Positions 49,501 through 60,236 of a stretch of DNA of 64,000 nt are shown here, in pieces (the first letter of the stretch is position 1; every line of letters begins with the position of its first letter). The DNA is from Viscum album (lineage: Eukaryota; Streptophyta; Magnoliopsida; Santalales; Viscaceae). A program made the translations under genes and the position numbers. The DNA lies in the NCBI GenBank assembly GCA_963277665.1, contig OY728122.1:1980600883-1980664882 (forward strand), given 5' to 3'. Under the pieces are notes generated by a model. That model was not told the DNA's origin, searched no databases, and saw only the letters and a program-made list of their open reading frames with translations.

Positions 49501-49533
49501 TAGACCACCTAAATCACCTCAGTAGTAGAGATA
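43523..49533. other. 6-kb AT-rich block, no genes seen
   Basis: This is strongly AT-rich, with stops in all frames and no LTR, pol or other motif that I recognise. The only notable open frame is 43,524-43,817 (plus, 97 codons) in the less AT-rich first 300 bp. Its product (…AGCEKPLVITIEP…) matches no family I know. An (AT)n run lies at 44,938-44,961. It may be ancient repeat decay or part of the LTR of the element that resumes at 60,237. Confidence 0.6.
44938..44961. repeat. (AT)n microsatellite
   Basis: Uninterrupted AT dinucleotides, about twelve units, inside the AT-rich block. Confidence 0.9.
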
Positions 49534-49538
49534 TCGTC
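49534..49538. other. Left target-site duplication of G3 (tcgtc)
   Basis: It pairs with tcatc at 60,232-60,236. The single difference is G to A at a CpG, the change expected from methylated-cytosine loss. Confidence 0.7.
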
Positions 49539-50197
49539 TACCATGACCCACCCCCGAGGGCATGTTCCGCAACTACCCCAAGCCCACCTTCCATAGGCCA
49601 TGGGATAGAGACTATCATCGGAAAGGCGTATCCCTAAACGGGAAGGCATTTCCTTCAAAACTATACAAAATAATAGACTAGAATAAAACAATATGCAACC
49701 ATGATGTAAACTGCTATAGTAAAAGAGTGCTGAAAGTAAAGGGGCTAGAATACAAGCCCAACTGAAATGTACAATTACAATATAAAAAGAGAAAACATCC
49801 CCTATGAGGTCCTCCGAGGATCCTACCTAAAGGGTAGGTACAAATCACCTACTTAGCACTCCACGTCCGCCCGTCTCCTGCACGTACCACCTAGTCCCGG
49901 GTCCCTCAAACCTCAGCCCATATACTTATCATCTGCACAAGACACAAATAGGTGTGGTCAAAGTCCGTTCATGGGTGAGTATAAAAATACACAGTAGGGA
50001 CCCCGATACCCCTTAAGGTCTATCATAATTCCCCAAAGTAAAACCACAATCCATGATCTCAATCACGAAGCACATAGAAATAGACACAGCACAAAACATG
50101 TCTCATTTCAAACCATGTTTTCAGTGATGTAAAGAAGTAAAAATGATTAGTCGCGAATCTAGATCATATTATTCTATCAAGAGGCACTACTTCTAAC

Positions 50198-50500
50198 CAT
50201 ACGAAGTCTGACCCACAAAGGATAGATAGGTACTAAACCCCTCAATGATCCACACAAGATCTAACCTGCCCAAATTCGATAGATACTAACCTCTGTAATG
50301 ACCCAAATAGGATTAGTATGCGCTGACCCACATAGGATCACTGAGCGTTGAACCACACTGGATGTGACCCACACAGGATCAGTACGTGATGACCCACATA
50401 GGATCACTGAGCACTAAACCACACAGAATCTTACCCACATAGAAATGGTGGTAACCCACACAGGATCACTCAGTACTAACCACCATACGATCTGTCTCCA
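50198..50500. repeat. GATCC minisatellite, LTR D
   Basis: About twelve degenerate units of tgacccacataggatc type, longer than in LTRs A-C. Confidence 0.83.
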
Positions 50501-50929
50501 ACCTCCGCCTCACTGCCAACCACTAGATTACACACACCTGATGTGCTCTAGTTCCATAGAATCTTCCTTTGAGATATCATTCAAGTCTCAAACACCACTA
50601 AGCTCCAAAAAGGAGTGACCCAAAGTACTTCCATGTCATAAGGGTTCCAACGTGGCAGACGATGCATCAATCGAACGCCTGGTCTGTGGGTTATAACTGT
50701 TTTAGTTCCAGGGGCCAAGTTGGATTCGTGTTCGATCCAACTCAGAAGTTCTCCAACCATTTGAAAACTCAAGAAGAGTATACCAAAAAGTCCATCTCGA
50801 TCCCAGGATCCCAACACCACAAATGGTTTGCCAAATTAACGTTTGGTTCTTAGGATATGGTCATTTCAGTGTTTCTAGGCCTGGGTCCGGTCTGACCTAG
50901 TTAAATTGACCCAAACTGACTCGATCTGG

Positions 50930-51090
50930 GCTGGGCCGCAGCTAGCTCGGCCCACAAAGGTGGCCGCCAAGGGAGGCCTGGATCGCAAATGGGGGCCCAC
51001 AACAGTGGCCCGAACAACAAAGGGGGGCCCGACCGTGTAGGGTGCAGCCCACAAGGGGCGGCCCGACCATTGTCTGCTCGATCTGGAAAG
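50930..51090. repeat. GC-rich 20-bp-class repeat, LTR D
   Basis: Diverged units such as cacaaggggcggcccgac and caacagtggcccga, with a period near 20-28 bp. It corresponds to 58,690-58,930 in LTR E. Three overlapping open frames on the minus strand here (50,875-51,223) are due to base composition. Confidence 0.7.
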
Positions 51091-51903
51091 GGGGGAAACA
51101 TCCCCCCTTGGTATTCCAAATATCCCAAAGGCCATTCGGTTTTGTGAAATAGTAGTTCCACTCCAGTGCTTCCAGGTCATCGTGGAACTCACGCGGCAGG
51201 TTCCTCCACTGTCTCGGTGTCATTCGTGGATTTTACTCACTTGTGGCACGCTGGTCACGCCACCTCTTCTACTTAGCGGTGGTGTGCTAGTCACACCACC
51301 TCTCCTTCCTTTGCCAGCTAATGTGTTGGCCACCTCCTATGTCTGCCAAAGCTGAGGAGCCGTACCCCCTTGCTCACCGGCGGTGCGCAATGGCGCATTG
51401 TACTTCCTCCACAGCCGGCCAAATCCCACCACTCTAATGACCTCCACAGCTTTGTGTCATAGCCTACTCTTATGGTGTGCGTTGGTGAACTTCCTTTTTC
51501 ATATCCTGTCGGTGCCACTACACCAACAGTCTTCCATGGAGGTGAAAGAATAGAAAGGTAGAGAAGGGTTTGATCTAGGTTTGTTAGGACCGTGCCCCCC
51601 ACCGTAGCTCGTAAGAAATAGGATGGATAGAGGGGTACGAGGAAATTCTCATGAAATAAAAAAAATTAAGTCCCCAACCTCATAAATCCGTTAAAGAACA
51701 TCTGTGCTTGAAGATGGGTCCTGTATTTCATTCCCGGAATAGGTTCCCAATGATGCTGCTCATATGTTTTCCTTCAGTTCGTGGTTCGGTGTCACCCATC
51801 ACATACTTCTATGATCGGATCCATCCTCTAAGGGTTCGACATCACGACACTTCTTCAGCACTTCGTTGCATGGAAAATCAATGCCGACACCTCTACCAAG
51901 GCT

Positions 51904-51914
51904 CCATATAAATA
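51904..51914 (-). promoter_or_regulatory. Likely TATA box of LTR D
   Basis: The minus strand reads tatttatatgg, with acctctct just upstream, in the block conserved among LTRs A-E. Confidence 0.55.
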
Positions 51915-52409
51915 AGAGAGGTGGAGGGTAAGTAACAACGTAGGGAATTAGTGGGGGATCATTAATTAAAACATTCCTAATTCCCAAAAAATGTTGTTAG
52001 TTAAGATTGACTGGTAAATCCATTTATTGGTTTGACACATCATGGGTCCCATACTCTGCTTGTCCATTGGTGGAGAAGAAAGAAAATAAAATAATAAAAT
52101 TATTTCATTTCATTTCTTTTCAAAAGTCACAAAACATAATTTTTTATCCAGACCTACTACGGTCAAAGTAAAGTCTCCCTTTAGTGAATCTCAACACAGG
52201 TGACTCAACGGTGCCTTTAGATTTTTAATCTGAGGAGAGGTTCAAAAGATAGAAAGCGTCACTCGAACATTTACTAAACATACCATAAAAATTGTTTAGA
52301 AATTCATTCTGGGAACACCGAGCCTCATAATTAGGCACCGTTAATTTTTGAAGACTCATAATAATTCAATATATTTAAAAAAATTACTTGTAAAATTCAG
52401 GTCTTTACA

Positions 52410-52680
52410 TTCTCACCACATTAGGTATTTTCTTCCCCAAAATCCATAACATAGACTAAGGAATCAAATGGGGTTACTGAGCATGAATCTGAGCCTCCTG
52501 CTCCCATGTGCTCTCCAAAAGGTTCATGTGAATCCAAAAAATGAAAACTATAGGTATCAATCTCCCAGGAATGATATGCTCCTATCGATCCTCAATCTCT
52601 ATTAGAACCTCCACAAACGTCGTGCCATCATCAATGACCAACACACCATGGTCGATGATGTGAGATGGGTCATTCACATA
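52410..52680 (-). pseudogene. G3 chromodomain and polypurine tract
   Basis: The polypurine tract is worn (cctaatgtggtgagaa in element sense). The chromodomain follows on the minus strand up to about 52,660, aligned with G2 27,045-27,300. It shows the 'ggaggctcagattcatgctcagta' neighbourhood (E.QIHAQ) and the 'attgaggat' box. It is broken by shifts. Confidence 0.75.
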
Positions 52681-53900
52681 TCTCCTTAGCTGGGATAGTT
52701 GGAAGACGTTGTGCAGAATTTATAACTGCGGTGGAAGTTCTAAGTGGTATGACACTATTCCTATCCTCCAAAGTATCAGAAATTGTCTGATAAACCTCAG
52801 TGATAATTTTCCACCTCATCCAAATATCTGTAGTCCCCAGCAGGGAGAGACTCGCAAGAACATGTGGTCCCCCTCCTGGAACTCCAAGGGTCTATGTATC
52901 CAGTCACCATAAGATTTATTTTTGCTCTGTGCAGTCTTAATATACTCCTGGATGATCTACAGCTTCTCATTGGTGGCCCATACCATCTTTGGACCCTTAA
53001 GTGTTGACTCCCCTGGGTCTATCTAGCATAGAGGTGAGCTGCAAGGTTGACCGTACAAGGCCTCAAATGGTGCCATACCAATTGTGGAGTGATAACTGTT
53101 GTTGAATGCAAACTCCACCAAGGGCAAGTGATCCTCCCAACTATGGCCAAAATCTAGGACGCATGCACGAAGCATGTACTCCAGTGTCTGAATGGACCAC
53201 TTTATCTAACCATCAATTTGAGGATGAAAGCCAGTGCTCAAAAATAGCTGAGTACTGAACAACTCATGTAATCCCTTCCTTAACTAGGATGTAAAACATG
53301 CTTCACGGTCAGATAAAAACATTGATGTAAACCCATGAAGTCATACAATCTTCTTTACATAGTGTCTTCCCAAGCCCTCTACTGATCCCTTCTCTCGGAT
53401 GGCTATGATGTGGGAAGACATGGTGAGTCGGTCAATGATCACCCAAATATAATCATGTCCCCTAGATGTACGTGGAAGCCCTGTCACAATGTATATGAAT
53501 ATTCCATCTCACTTCCACACTGGCACCTCCAGTGGCAGTGTTATGCATGCTGGAATTTGATGCTCGACCTTCACTTGCTGAAAAGTGAGGCATCGATAAA
53601 CAAACTACACTATAGCCGTATTCATCCCTGGCCACCAGTGCTGATGCTGGAGGTCCTAGTACATCTTTGATACACCAGGATATACCACCAGAGGGGACGT
53701 ATGGAACTCTCTCAACACCTCCTCCCATAGTGCTACCGGTACCATGGTACGTCCTATGAAGAGGATGGCATGATCCCCACCTCTAGAAAATCCATCAGGT
53801 GCCTGTCCTAAGGATATTTGAGCACGTTGAGTCTCACAATCCATGTCCACAAGATGAGCCTCCCTGACTAGTTGATGGAGTGGGGGAGTGACTATCATAG
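52681..53900 (-). pseudogene. G3 integrase, two of three catalytic residues lost
   Basis: The first Asp of SMDFVTG is Tyr (IFIYIVTGLPRTSRG, codon 53,491-53,493). The second is kept in FLSDREACFTS near 53,300. The Glu is Lys (DG*IKWSI, codon 53,200-53,202). The zinc-domain side is open at 53,898-53,656 (ALWEEVLREFHTSPLVVYPG, then VSKMY), which is the best preserved integrase N-terminal region in the window. The C-terminal domain lies near 52,780-53,000. Confidence 0.86.
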
Positions 53901-55280
53901 TCTAGATGTACACTGCTCCACCTTTATCCATGAAGGATATCTACAATGCGGCTAGCTGTTATGTCGCCTCACTCAGCAAATGTAGACCAGACCTCCTGTT
54001 GAGAGCATCTTCTACCATGTTCCACTTTCCAGGAGTATATACTATCTTAGAGACATAGTCTTGGATGAACTATAGTCATCGCCAATGTCTCAGGTTCCAG
54101 TCCATTTTAGAGAATATATACCATAGACTCTTACGATCAGAGTAGACTGTAAAACGCTCTCCCATCAAGTAATGTCACCACATCTTCAAGGCGAACACCA
54201 CTATTTCTAACACTAGGTCATGGGTAGCATATTTCTTCTCATTCTATCACATATATAGAGAGACATAGGTGATCATTTCTCACTCTTGCATCAGGACACA
54301 CCCATGTCTGGTCCCTGATGTGTCATAGTAGAATACATACCCAATGCCCTATTCTGGTATCCTCAAGATGGGGCGCTCGAATTAGCTCTTGAAAACTCTA
54401 CTGAAATCTCTATACTGATACGAATGGTTTTCCCTTCTTTGTCAAATCTAAAAATAGTGCCACAACTCTGGAAAAGTCAGGCACAAATCTCCAGTAGTAT
54501 GCATCCAACCCCAGAAAGCTCTGCACTGTGGTCACACTCCTTGGTGGATCCCAAACAAGTACAAACTCTATCTTCACTGGATCCACTGCAACTCCAGCCT
54601 TCAAGATAATGTGTCATATAATGTAGAACTCTCGTATCTAGAAATATCACTTCGAGAGCTCAAAATAAATATGGTGCTCTCAGAGTGTATCCCGAACAAT
54701 CTGTAGATGATAGGAATGCCTTTCCTCCATCGCTGAGTACACTATGATGTCATCGATGAACACCACCACAAAGTTATCAAGGTATCCCTGAAGTATCATG
54801 TTCATGAGTCCCATGAATACTTATGGGAAATTTGTCATGATGAATGACATAACCAATCACTCATTGGGGCCATACCGACATCTGAAGGCTGTCTTTTTCA
54901 CATCCTCATCTCCTACCATAAGTGGATGATAGCTTGACCTGATGTCTATCTTCGAAAACCAATGAGCACCCTTCAGCTGATCGAAATGATCATCAATCCG
55001 AGGAAGTGGAAACTTTTCTTCACAATAACTTGGTTCAAGCATCAATAGTAAACACAGAGTTTGAAACTCCCATTTTCCTTTTTGGCGAACAAAATCGGGG
55101 CTGCCAATGGAGAAACGATGGGCCTTATGAATCTATTACTCTACAAGTCCTCAAACTTTACCCATAACTCACGAATCTCCACATGGGCCATCTAATATAC
55201 TGGTGTAGATATTGGTATCTTCATGGGGTACAGGTCGATGTAAAAGTCTACCTCGCTGCGTGGAGGTAGTCTCAGAACAT
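53901..55280 (-). pseudogene. G3 reverse transcriptase and RNase H
   Basis: RT runs from about 55,200 to 54,420 on the minus strand. An open stretch at 55,045-54,857 gives [29 protein letters not shown] and [10 protein letters not shown]. The catalytic FIDD is intact at 54,749-54,760 ([15 protein letters not shown]). The connection at 54,604-54,410 reads DPVKIEFVLVWDPPRSVTTV, QSFLGLDAYYWRF. RNase H near 54,340-54,290 keeps its first Asp (VFYYDTSGTRHGCVLM). The frame is broken between these pieces. Confidence 0.9.
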
Positions 55281-55795
55281 CATTAGGAAAGGCATCGACA
55301 TTCTGGTCCACCACTATAGGATAGCTCGGACTATCAAAATCTACTGCCTCGAGGGTAAGGCTTGCCAAATGATATGTGATCGGCCGCATCTTTATCTGGA
55401 TATGTCCATCATGTGCTGCAAAGGTTCCCTTCACTCCGGTGAAGGAAAACATGCCCCCATCTGCACGGACACACCGCACTTTGCACCCAATACAGTCAAT
55501 TTCTGCTCATAATATGGATATCCAGTCCATACCCAAGATGACCTTTTAAGGCCTCGACACCTCTAATAGGAGATCTCAGCTGAATCGCTCACCTCCTAGA
55601 GTAATATCACACTTCTAGAACCAGTGTGTAATCATATAATCTTATCTCGTAGGAGTCTTCAGCAGAAAGGATCGAGCCAGCGGCTCCACCAGAATCTCTG
55701 AGCTCCGAACGAGGGTCATGGAAACAGAAGAGTGACTGGAAACTGTGTCTATAAGTACATCAACTAGGGTGTAGTGGACACAGATCGTACCTCTA
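55192..55795 (-). pseudogene. G3 protease and linker
   Basis: At about 55,720-55,755 the minus strand reads VLIDTVSSHSSVSMT. The catalytic Asp is kept, but the following Gly of D-T-G is Val. A 95-codon open stretch at 55,479-55,192 covers the end of the protease and the linker: GTFAAHDGHIQIK, YPIVVDQNVDAFPNDVLRLP, PRSEVDFYIDLYPMKIPIS. That text is diagnostic for plant chromovirus pol and overlaps the start of RT. Confidence 0.85.
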
Positions 55796-56960
55796 ATCAT
55801 CTCTGGAGTGTCGTGGTCATAGGTCTCAACTGCTCAGAGCTGGGCTCATCCATGTCCACTCGCTCCATGTGGTTGGGGTGGGCCACCTAGGGGTGGTGGT
55901 GGTAGAATCTCAAATTTCCACCCACTGCCTGCTACACGGCCAGCTCCCCTGCCACATTCACCCTCATGCTAACCTCCTCAATCAAACCTCTACCTATGCC
56001 TTGGTGGTCCCTCGATTGTCTTCTTGTCATCCATATGATAGGTTGGGAAATCGTGATCCATGTGAACCTACCCACCGCATGTGTAACACTTCTGTTCCCT
56101 CTCATAACCTCCTAAGCCTCGCAAGCTCCACACCTCTGAACCAATGTCCCAGTTCCATCCACCAGAAGATCTATTCCACTTGATCCTGGATGTCATATTC
56201 CTACTAACATCTGCCTATGAATCTCCTATGTGTCACCTGGTGGTTGGTCACACTGCCGATGTCTACTCAGCTAGGAAGCTCTCTGACAATAGTGCTCACT
56301 CTAGTAACCCAGTCGGGGTCAGTATGCTGAGTGATACCATCGATGCTCTCGTCTCCCATCAGATACCATGTTCAAAGGTCCATGCCATGAATAATGGGTC
56401 ACATACCATATCGTTGGAGTAGCGAGAGAGATTAGTGAACCTCACCGAGTACTGGGCCACAATCATGATGCCCTACTATTGGTGCAGCAGCTCCTGTATA
56501 CGCACAGAGTTTAGGGTCACTAGGATGAACTCTGCGCTGAAAAGGCTCTCTAAGACCACCTAGATGAGGGTTTTTTCATCATGTATCTGGAGTATCAAGA
56601 TACACCATCTCCCTATTTCTTCTGGGAAGAAACTAGCTGCTAGGATAACTAGAAGGTTAGCTAGTGCCCCAACCAAGTGGAAAACTCTGACTACCACGTC
56701 TAGCTAGTCCTTAGCCACCTATGGGTCCGTCTCACCTAAGAACCTCAGAGGCCTCTACTACTAAAACTCGTGCAATGTTCTTAGTTGGTACGCACCCTCT
56801 ATTGGTGGGGAAGGTGGCAACGACTTCCGAATGGGTATTGGTGATATTGGTTAACCACCCGAAGATGCTAATGTCGTAAGAGGACCCTACACCGAGTCCT
56901 TATCCATCGATGGGTCATCATCACATACTCTCTCAGGAATTCGGACTGGATGTCTATGTG
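55796..56960 (-). pseudogene. G3 gag, knuckle missing last Cys
   Basis: The knuckle at 56,047-56,088 reads C-YT-C-GG*V-H-MDHD-F. The fourth ligand has become Phe and a stop sits inside the knuckle. The capsid region (about 56,250-56,950) shows the same order of boxes as G2 gag, for example the minus-strand equivalents of SRYS / VRDP near 56,400-56,430 and TW..I near 56,550. Confidence 0.8.
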
Positions 56961-57229
56961 GGGGCATCCTAAAAGTAAATAGGTTTTCCATGGTCATTAT
57001 GTTATACCTGGTGAGCTGACTTAAATAAATAACAATAAAAAATCTTCAAAAACACATGCAATCAGTGCTTACGTGTACTGAGTTGAAAATCAGAATTTTG
57101 GGTCCTGGTGTGTGGATACGTCGGTCACTACACCAACACTAGATTCCAAAAACTGAAAACCACATTCATAACACTTAACACAATTTCCACATAGAATAGA
57201 TCAGAGTCATAGTTCTTCGGTAGAATCAA

Positions 57230-57247
57230 ACTCCTCCATTACCACTT
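57230..57247 (-). other. G3 primer-binding site, worn
   Basis: The plus strand ctcctccattaccactt stands next to LTR E, compared with ctcctctgatactaatt for G1. The fit is moderate and the position correct. Confidence 0.5.
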
Positions 57248-57902
57248 TGTCACAACCCGTCCCCCAGGGCCAGTGCCGTGACAACTCCAAGCTCACCTTC
57301 ATTAGGACAGGGGCGGGTTACTAGCACTAGAAAGGTATATCCCTAAAATGGGAAGGAATTTCCATTAAATCTATAAAAAAATGGACTAGAACGCAACAAG
57401 ATGCAACCATCAAGTAAACTGCTGTAGTAAAAGAGTGCCGAAAGTAACGGGTCTGAAATACACGCCCAACTGAAATGTATAATTACAACTAAAAAAGAGA
57501 AAAGAGCCCATGGTTATTCCTCTAGGGATCAAACCTGAATGGTTGGTACAGGTTGACTCCTCAGCACTCCACCTCCTTCTGTCTCCTCCACGTACCACCT
57601 AGTCCTTATTCCCTCACACCTCAGCCCAACTGCTCATCATCTGCACAAGAAACGACAAGGTGTGGGGAAAGCCTGTGTAGGTCTGAGTATAACAATAACC
57701 AGTAGGGACCCCAAGAACCCTGAAGGTCTCTCAGAATTCCATGAAGGAAAACCACAAAACATGATCTCAATCAGAAAGCACAGAGTAATTGATGCAACTC
57801 AATAAAATTCACCGCTCAAACTAGGTTTTAAGTGAAGTAATGATGTACATATGATTATTCAAAAATATAGATCATCTTATTCTATCAAGAGGCACTGCTT
57901 TA

Positions 57903-58215
57903 GACCATAATGAGTCTGACCCACACATGATCGATATGTACTAGTCCCCAGAATGATCCACACATGATCCAACCTACCCAGAGTCGATAGGTACTAACCC
58001 CTGCATTGACCCACACAGGATCTGACCCACACCAGATCGGTATGTGTTGACCCACACAGGATCACTGAGCATTGATCCACATAGGGTCTGACCCACATAA
58101 CATCTATATGTATTGACCCACATAGGATCACTAAGAACTAAACCACACAGGATCTGATCCACATAGGATCAGTGATGACCCACATAGGATCTCTCGGTAC
58201 TAACCTCCGTATAAT
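57903..58215. repeat. GATCC minisatellite, LTR E
   Basis: About thirteen degenerate units of gacccacacaggatc with 16- and 25-bp spacing. The minus-strand frame 58,162-57,974 gives the repeated peptide block DPMWVNTY / GQILCGS, a repeat effect. Confidence 0.85.
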
Positions 58216-58689
58216 CTATCTCCAACCTCCGCCTCACTGCCAGCCACTGGATTCCCCGCACCCGGTGCACCTGAGATCCACAGAATCTTCCCTCCAGATA
58301 TTGGTTATACATCAAACACCTATAAGCTAAACAAATGGAGTAGCCCAAGGACAACCATGTTGTAAGGGTTCCAACGTGACAGATGGTTCGTCAATCGGAC
58401 GCCTGATCTGCGTGTCATAAGCATTTCAGTTCTGAGGGACCGATTAGATTTGGGTTCAATCCAACACTACGACACTCCAACTGCCTCAAAAAACAAGAGA
58501 AGTATACCAAAAACACAGTCTCTATCCAAGGATACCAACTCCATAGAAAGTTCATCAAACAGTCGTTTGGTTCTTAGGATATGGCCCTTTGAGTGTTTCG
58601 GGTTGAGTGGGGCCTGAGTCCGATCTGACCTCATCTGTTCGACCCGGCCTAACCCAATCTGGACTATGACACAGCGGGCTCAGCCCACT

Positions 58690-58930
58690 GGGCTGAGGTC
58701 CAGCCCAACCCGCAAGGTGGAGATGTCCAAGGGCGGCCCAACCTGTAAAGGGTGGCCCACAAGGGTAGCCTGACCCGCAAAGGGCGGCCCGAAAGGGTCA
58801 TCCCAGACTGTATAGGGAAACCCGCAAAGGTCGGAGCATTAAGAGGTGGCCTATAAGGGGGGCGGCCAGGCTACATAGGGCGTAGCCCGACTGCGTAGGT
58901 CGCAATCTACATGGGGCAGCCCAGACGTTG
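58690..58930. repeat. GC-rich repeat, LTR E
   Basis: Diverged copies of aagggcggcccgacccgc at a period of about 20-22 bp, found in G3 LTRs but not in this form in the array LTRs. Confidence 0.75.
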
Positions 58931-59723
58931 TTCTCCTGAGCTGGAAAGGGGGGAAATGTCCCCCCTAGTATCCCGAACGGCCTAGAGACTATTCAATCTC
59001 ATGAAATGGTGGTGCCACATGGGCACCGACTGGTTGCTGTAGAACCCACACGATGGGTTCCTCGTCTGTCGTGGCTTTGGCGGAAACTTCTTCTCACCGA
59101 TGGTGAAGTGGTTGCACGACTTCCCCTTCCATAGATGGTCGATGTGCCAAATGCCTCCACCGTCTGCCATGGATGACGAGCCATGACCCCTTGCTCACTA
59201 TCGGCGTGCGATGGCACGACACACTTCCTCCATGGCCGGCCGGTGCCGGCCACTCCGATGACCGCCAAAACATTGTGTTGTGGCCTCCTCTTATGGCATG
59301 CGTTGGCACACAACCTTCTTCCCAGCTAGTCGATGTCGCCGCACCAGCGGTCCTCCATGGATTTGCTAGAATAGAAAGGTATCGGAGGGATTATTCCAGG
59401 TTCGTTAGGATCGTACCCACGTGTTAACTCATAAACAAGAGGAAGTATAGAGGGTTTCAAGAAAATTCACTTGAAATAGACAAGAATTAAAACCCTAACT
59501 CGTAAATCTGTTGGATAACGTCCGTGCTTGAAGGTGGGTTGTGTTCATCATTCCAACAATAGGTTCCCAATGATGCCGCACATACATCATCCTTTAGTTC
59601 GTGGTTCGGTGTCACCTGTCACCTCCTTCTATGATCGGCTCTTTCCTCTAAGGGTTCTTCCTCATGACACTCCTCCAGCACTTCGTTTCTTGGTGGAGCT
59701 TGGCTGACACCTCTCCCCATGCT

Positions 59724-59734
59724 CCATATAAATA
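59724..59734 (-). promoter_or_regulatory. Likely TATA box of LTR E
   Basis: The minus strand reads tatttatatgg, preceded by ccctcccccctctt-like sequence. As the 5' LTR of G3 this would have driven its transcription. Confidence 0.58.
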
Positions 59735-60231
59735 GAAGAGGGGGAGGGTAAATAACGACGTGTGGAATTAAAGGGGGGTCATTAATTAGGAACCTTATTA
59801 ATTCCACAACGACGTCATTACATAAGATTAATAGGTCAATCCATTTATTGTCTAGACACAACGTTGGTCCTACACTTTACTAGTCCGGTTGTGGATAAGA
59901 AAGAAAATAAAATAAAAATATAATTTTACTTCATTTCTTTTAAAAAGTAAAAAAACAAAACTTTTTCTATTGACCTACTGAGGTCAAATTAAATCATTTT
60001 TTAATAAAATCCCATTGCTGCAGACTCAATGGAGCCCTCATAATTTTAATCCGAGCACTGGTTCAAAAGTTAGAAAAATCTTCTAATGAATTTACTAAAC
60101 GTACCATAAAAATAGTTTAGAAATGCATTCCAGTCACACCAGGACTCGGAATCAGGCGCCATCAATTTTTGCAGACTCATAATAATTCCATATAATTTAA
60201 AAAAATTACATGAAAAATATGGGTCTTTACA

Positions 60232-60236
60232 TCATC
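60232..60236. other. Right target-site duplication of G3 (tcatc)
   Basis: It directly follows the tttaca end of LTR E and pairs with tcgtc at 49,534-49,538. Confidence 0.7.

Larger units (their letters stand above)
49539..52409 (-). repeat. LTR D (3' LTR of G3)
   Basis: It starts taccatgaccca on the plus strand, aligned with tgtcacaaccc of LTR E, and ends caggtctttaca. It shares 'actaccccaagcccaccttcc' landmarks with the other LTRs and 'ttgtccattgg' near its promoter half. The GATCC repeat is at 50,198-50,500 and the GC-rich repeat at 50,930-51,090. Confidence 0.9.
49539..60231 (-). mobile_element. G3: complete Ty3/gypsy chromovirus
   Basis: This is a full-length minus-strand element with LTR D (2,871 bp), an internal region of 4,838 bp and LTR E (2,984 bp), flanked by a near-perfect 5-bp duplication. 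It has the same domain order as G1 and G2. Its LTRs lack the 45-bp minisatellite of the array and instead carry a 'aagggcggcccgac' repeat in the GC-rich section, so it is a separate subfamily. All genes are broken. Confidence 0.92.
57248..60231 (-). repeat. LTR E (5' LTR of G3)
   Basis: It starts tgtcacaacccg on the plus strand and ends gggtctttaca, so in element sense the LTR runs TG...CA. It is 2,984 bp. It holds the GATCC repeat (57,903-58,215), the GC-rich repeat (58,690-58,930) and a TATA block, matching LTR D in order. Confidence 0.93.

Noticed and set aside
57903..58215. Regular repeats with short intervals as a CRISPR-like array
   Set aside because: Unit and interval both vary and diverge, the array lies in a plant LTR and recurs in every LTR; it is a minisatellite.
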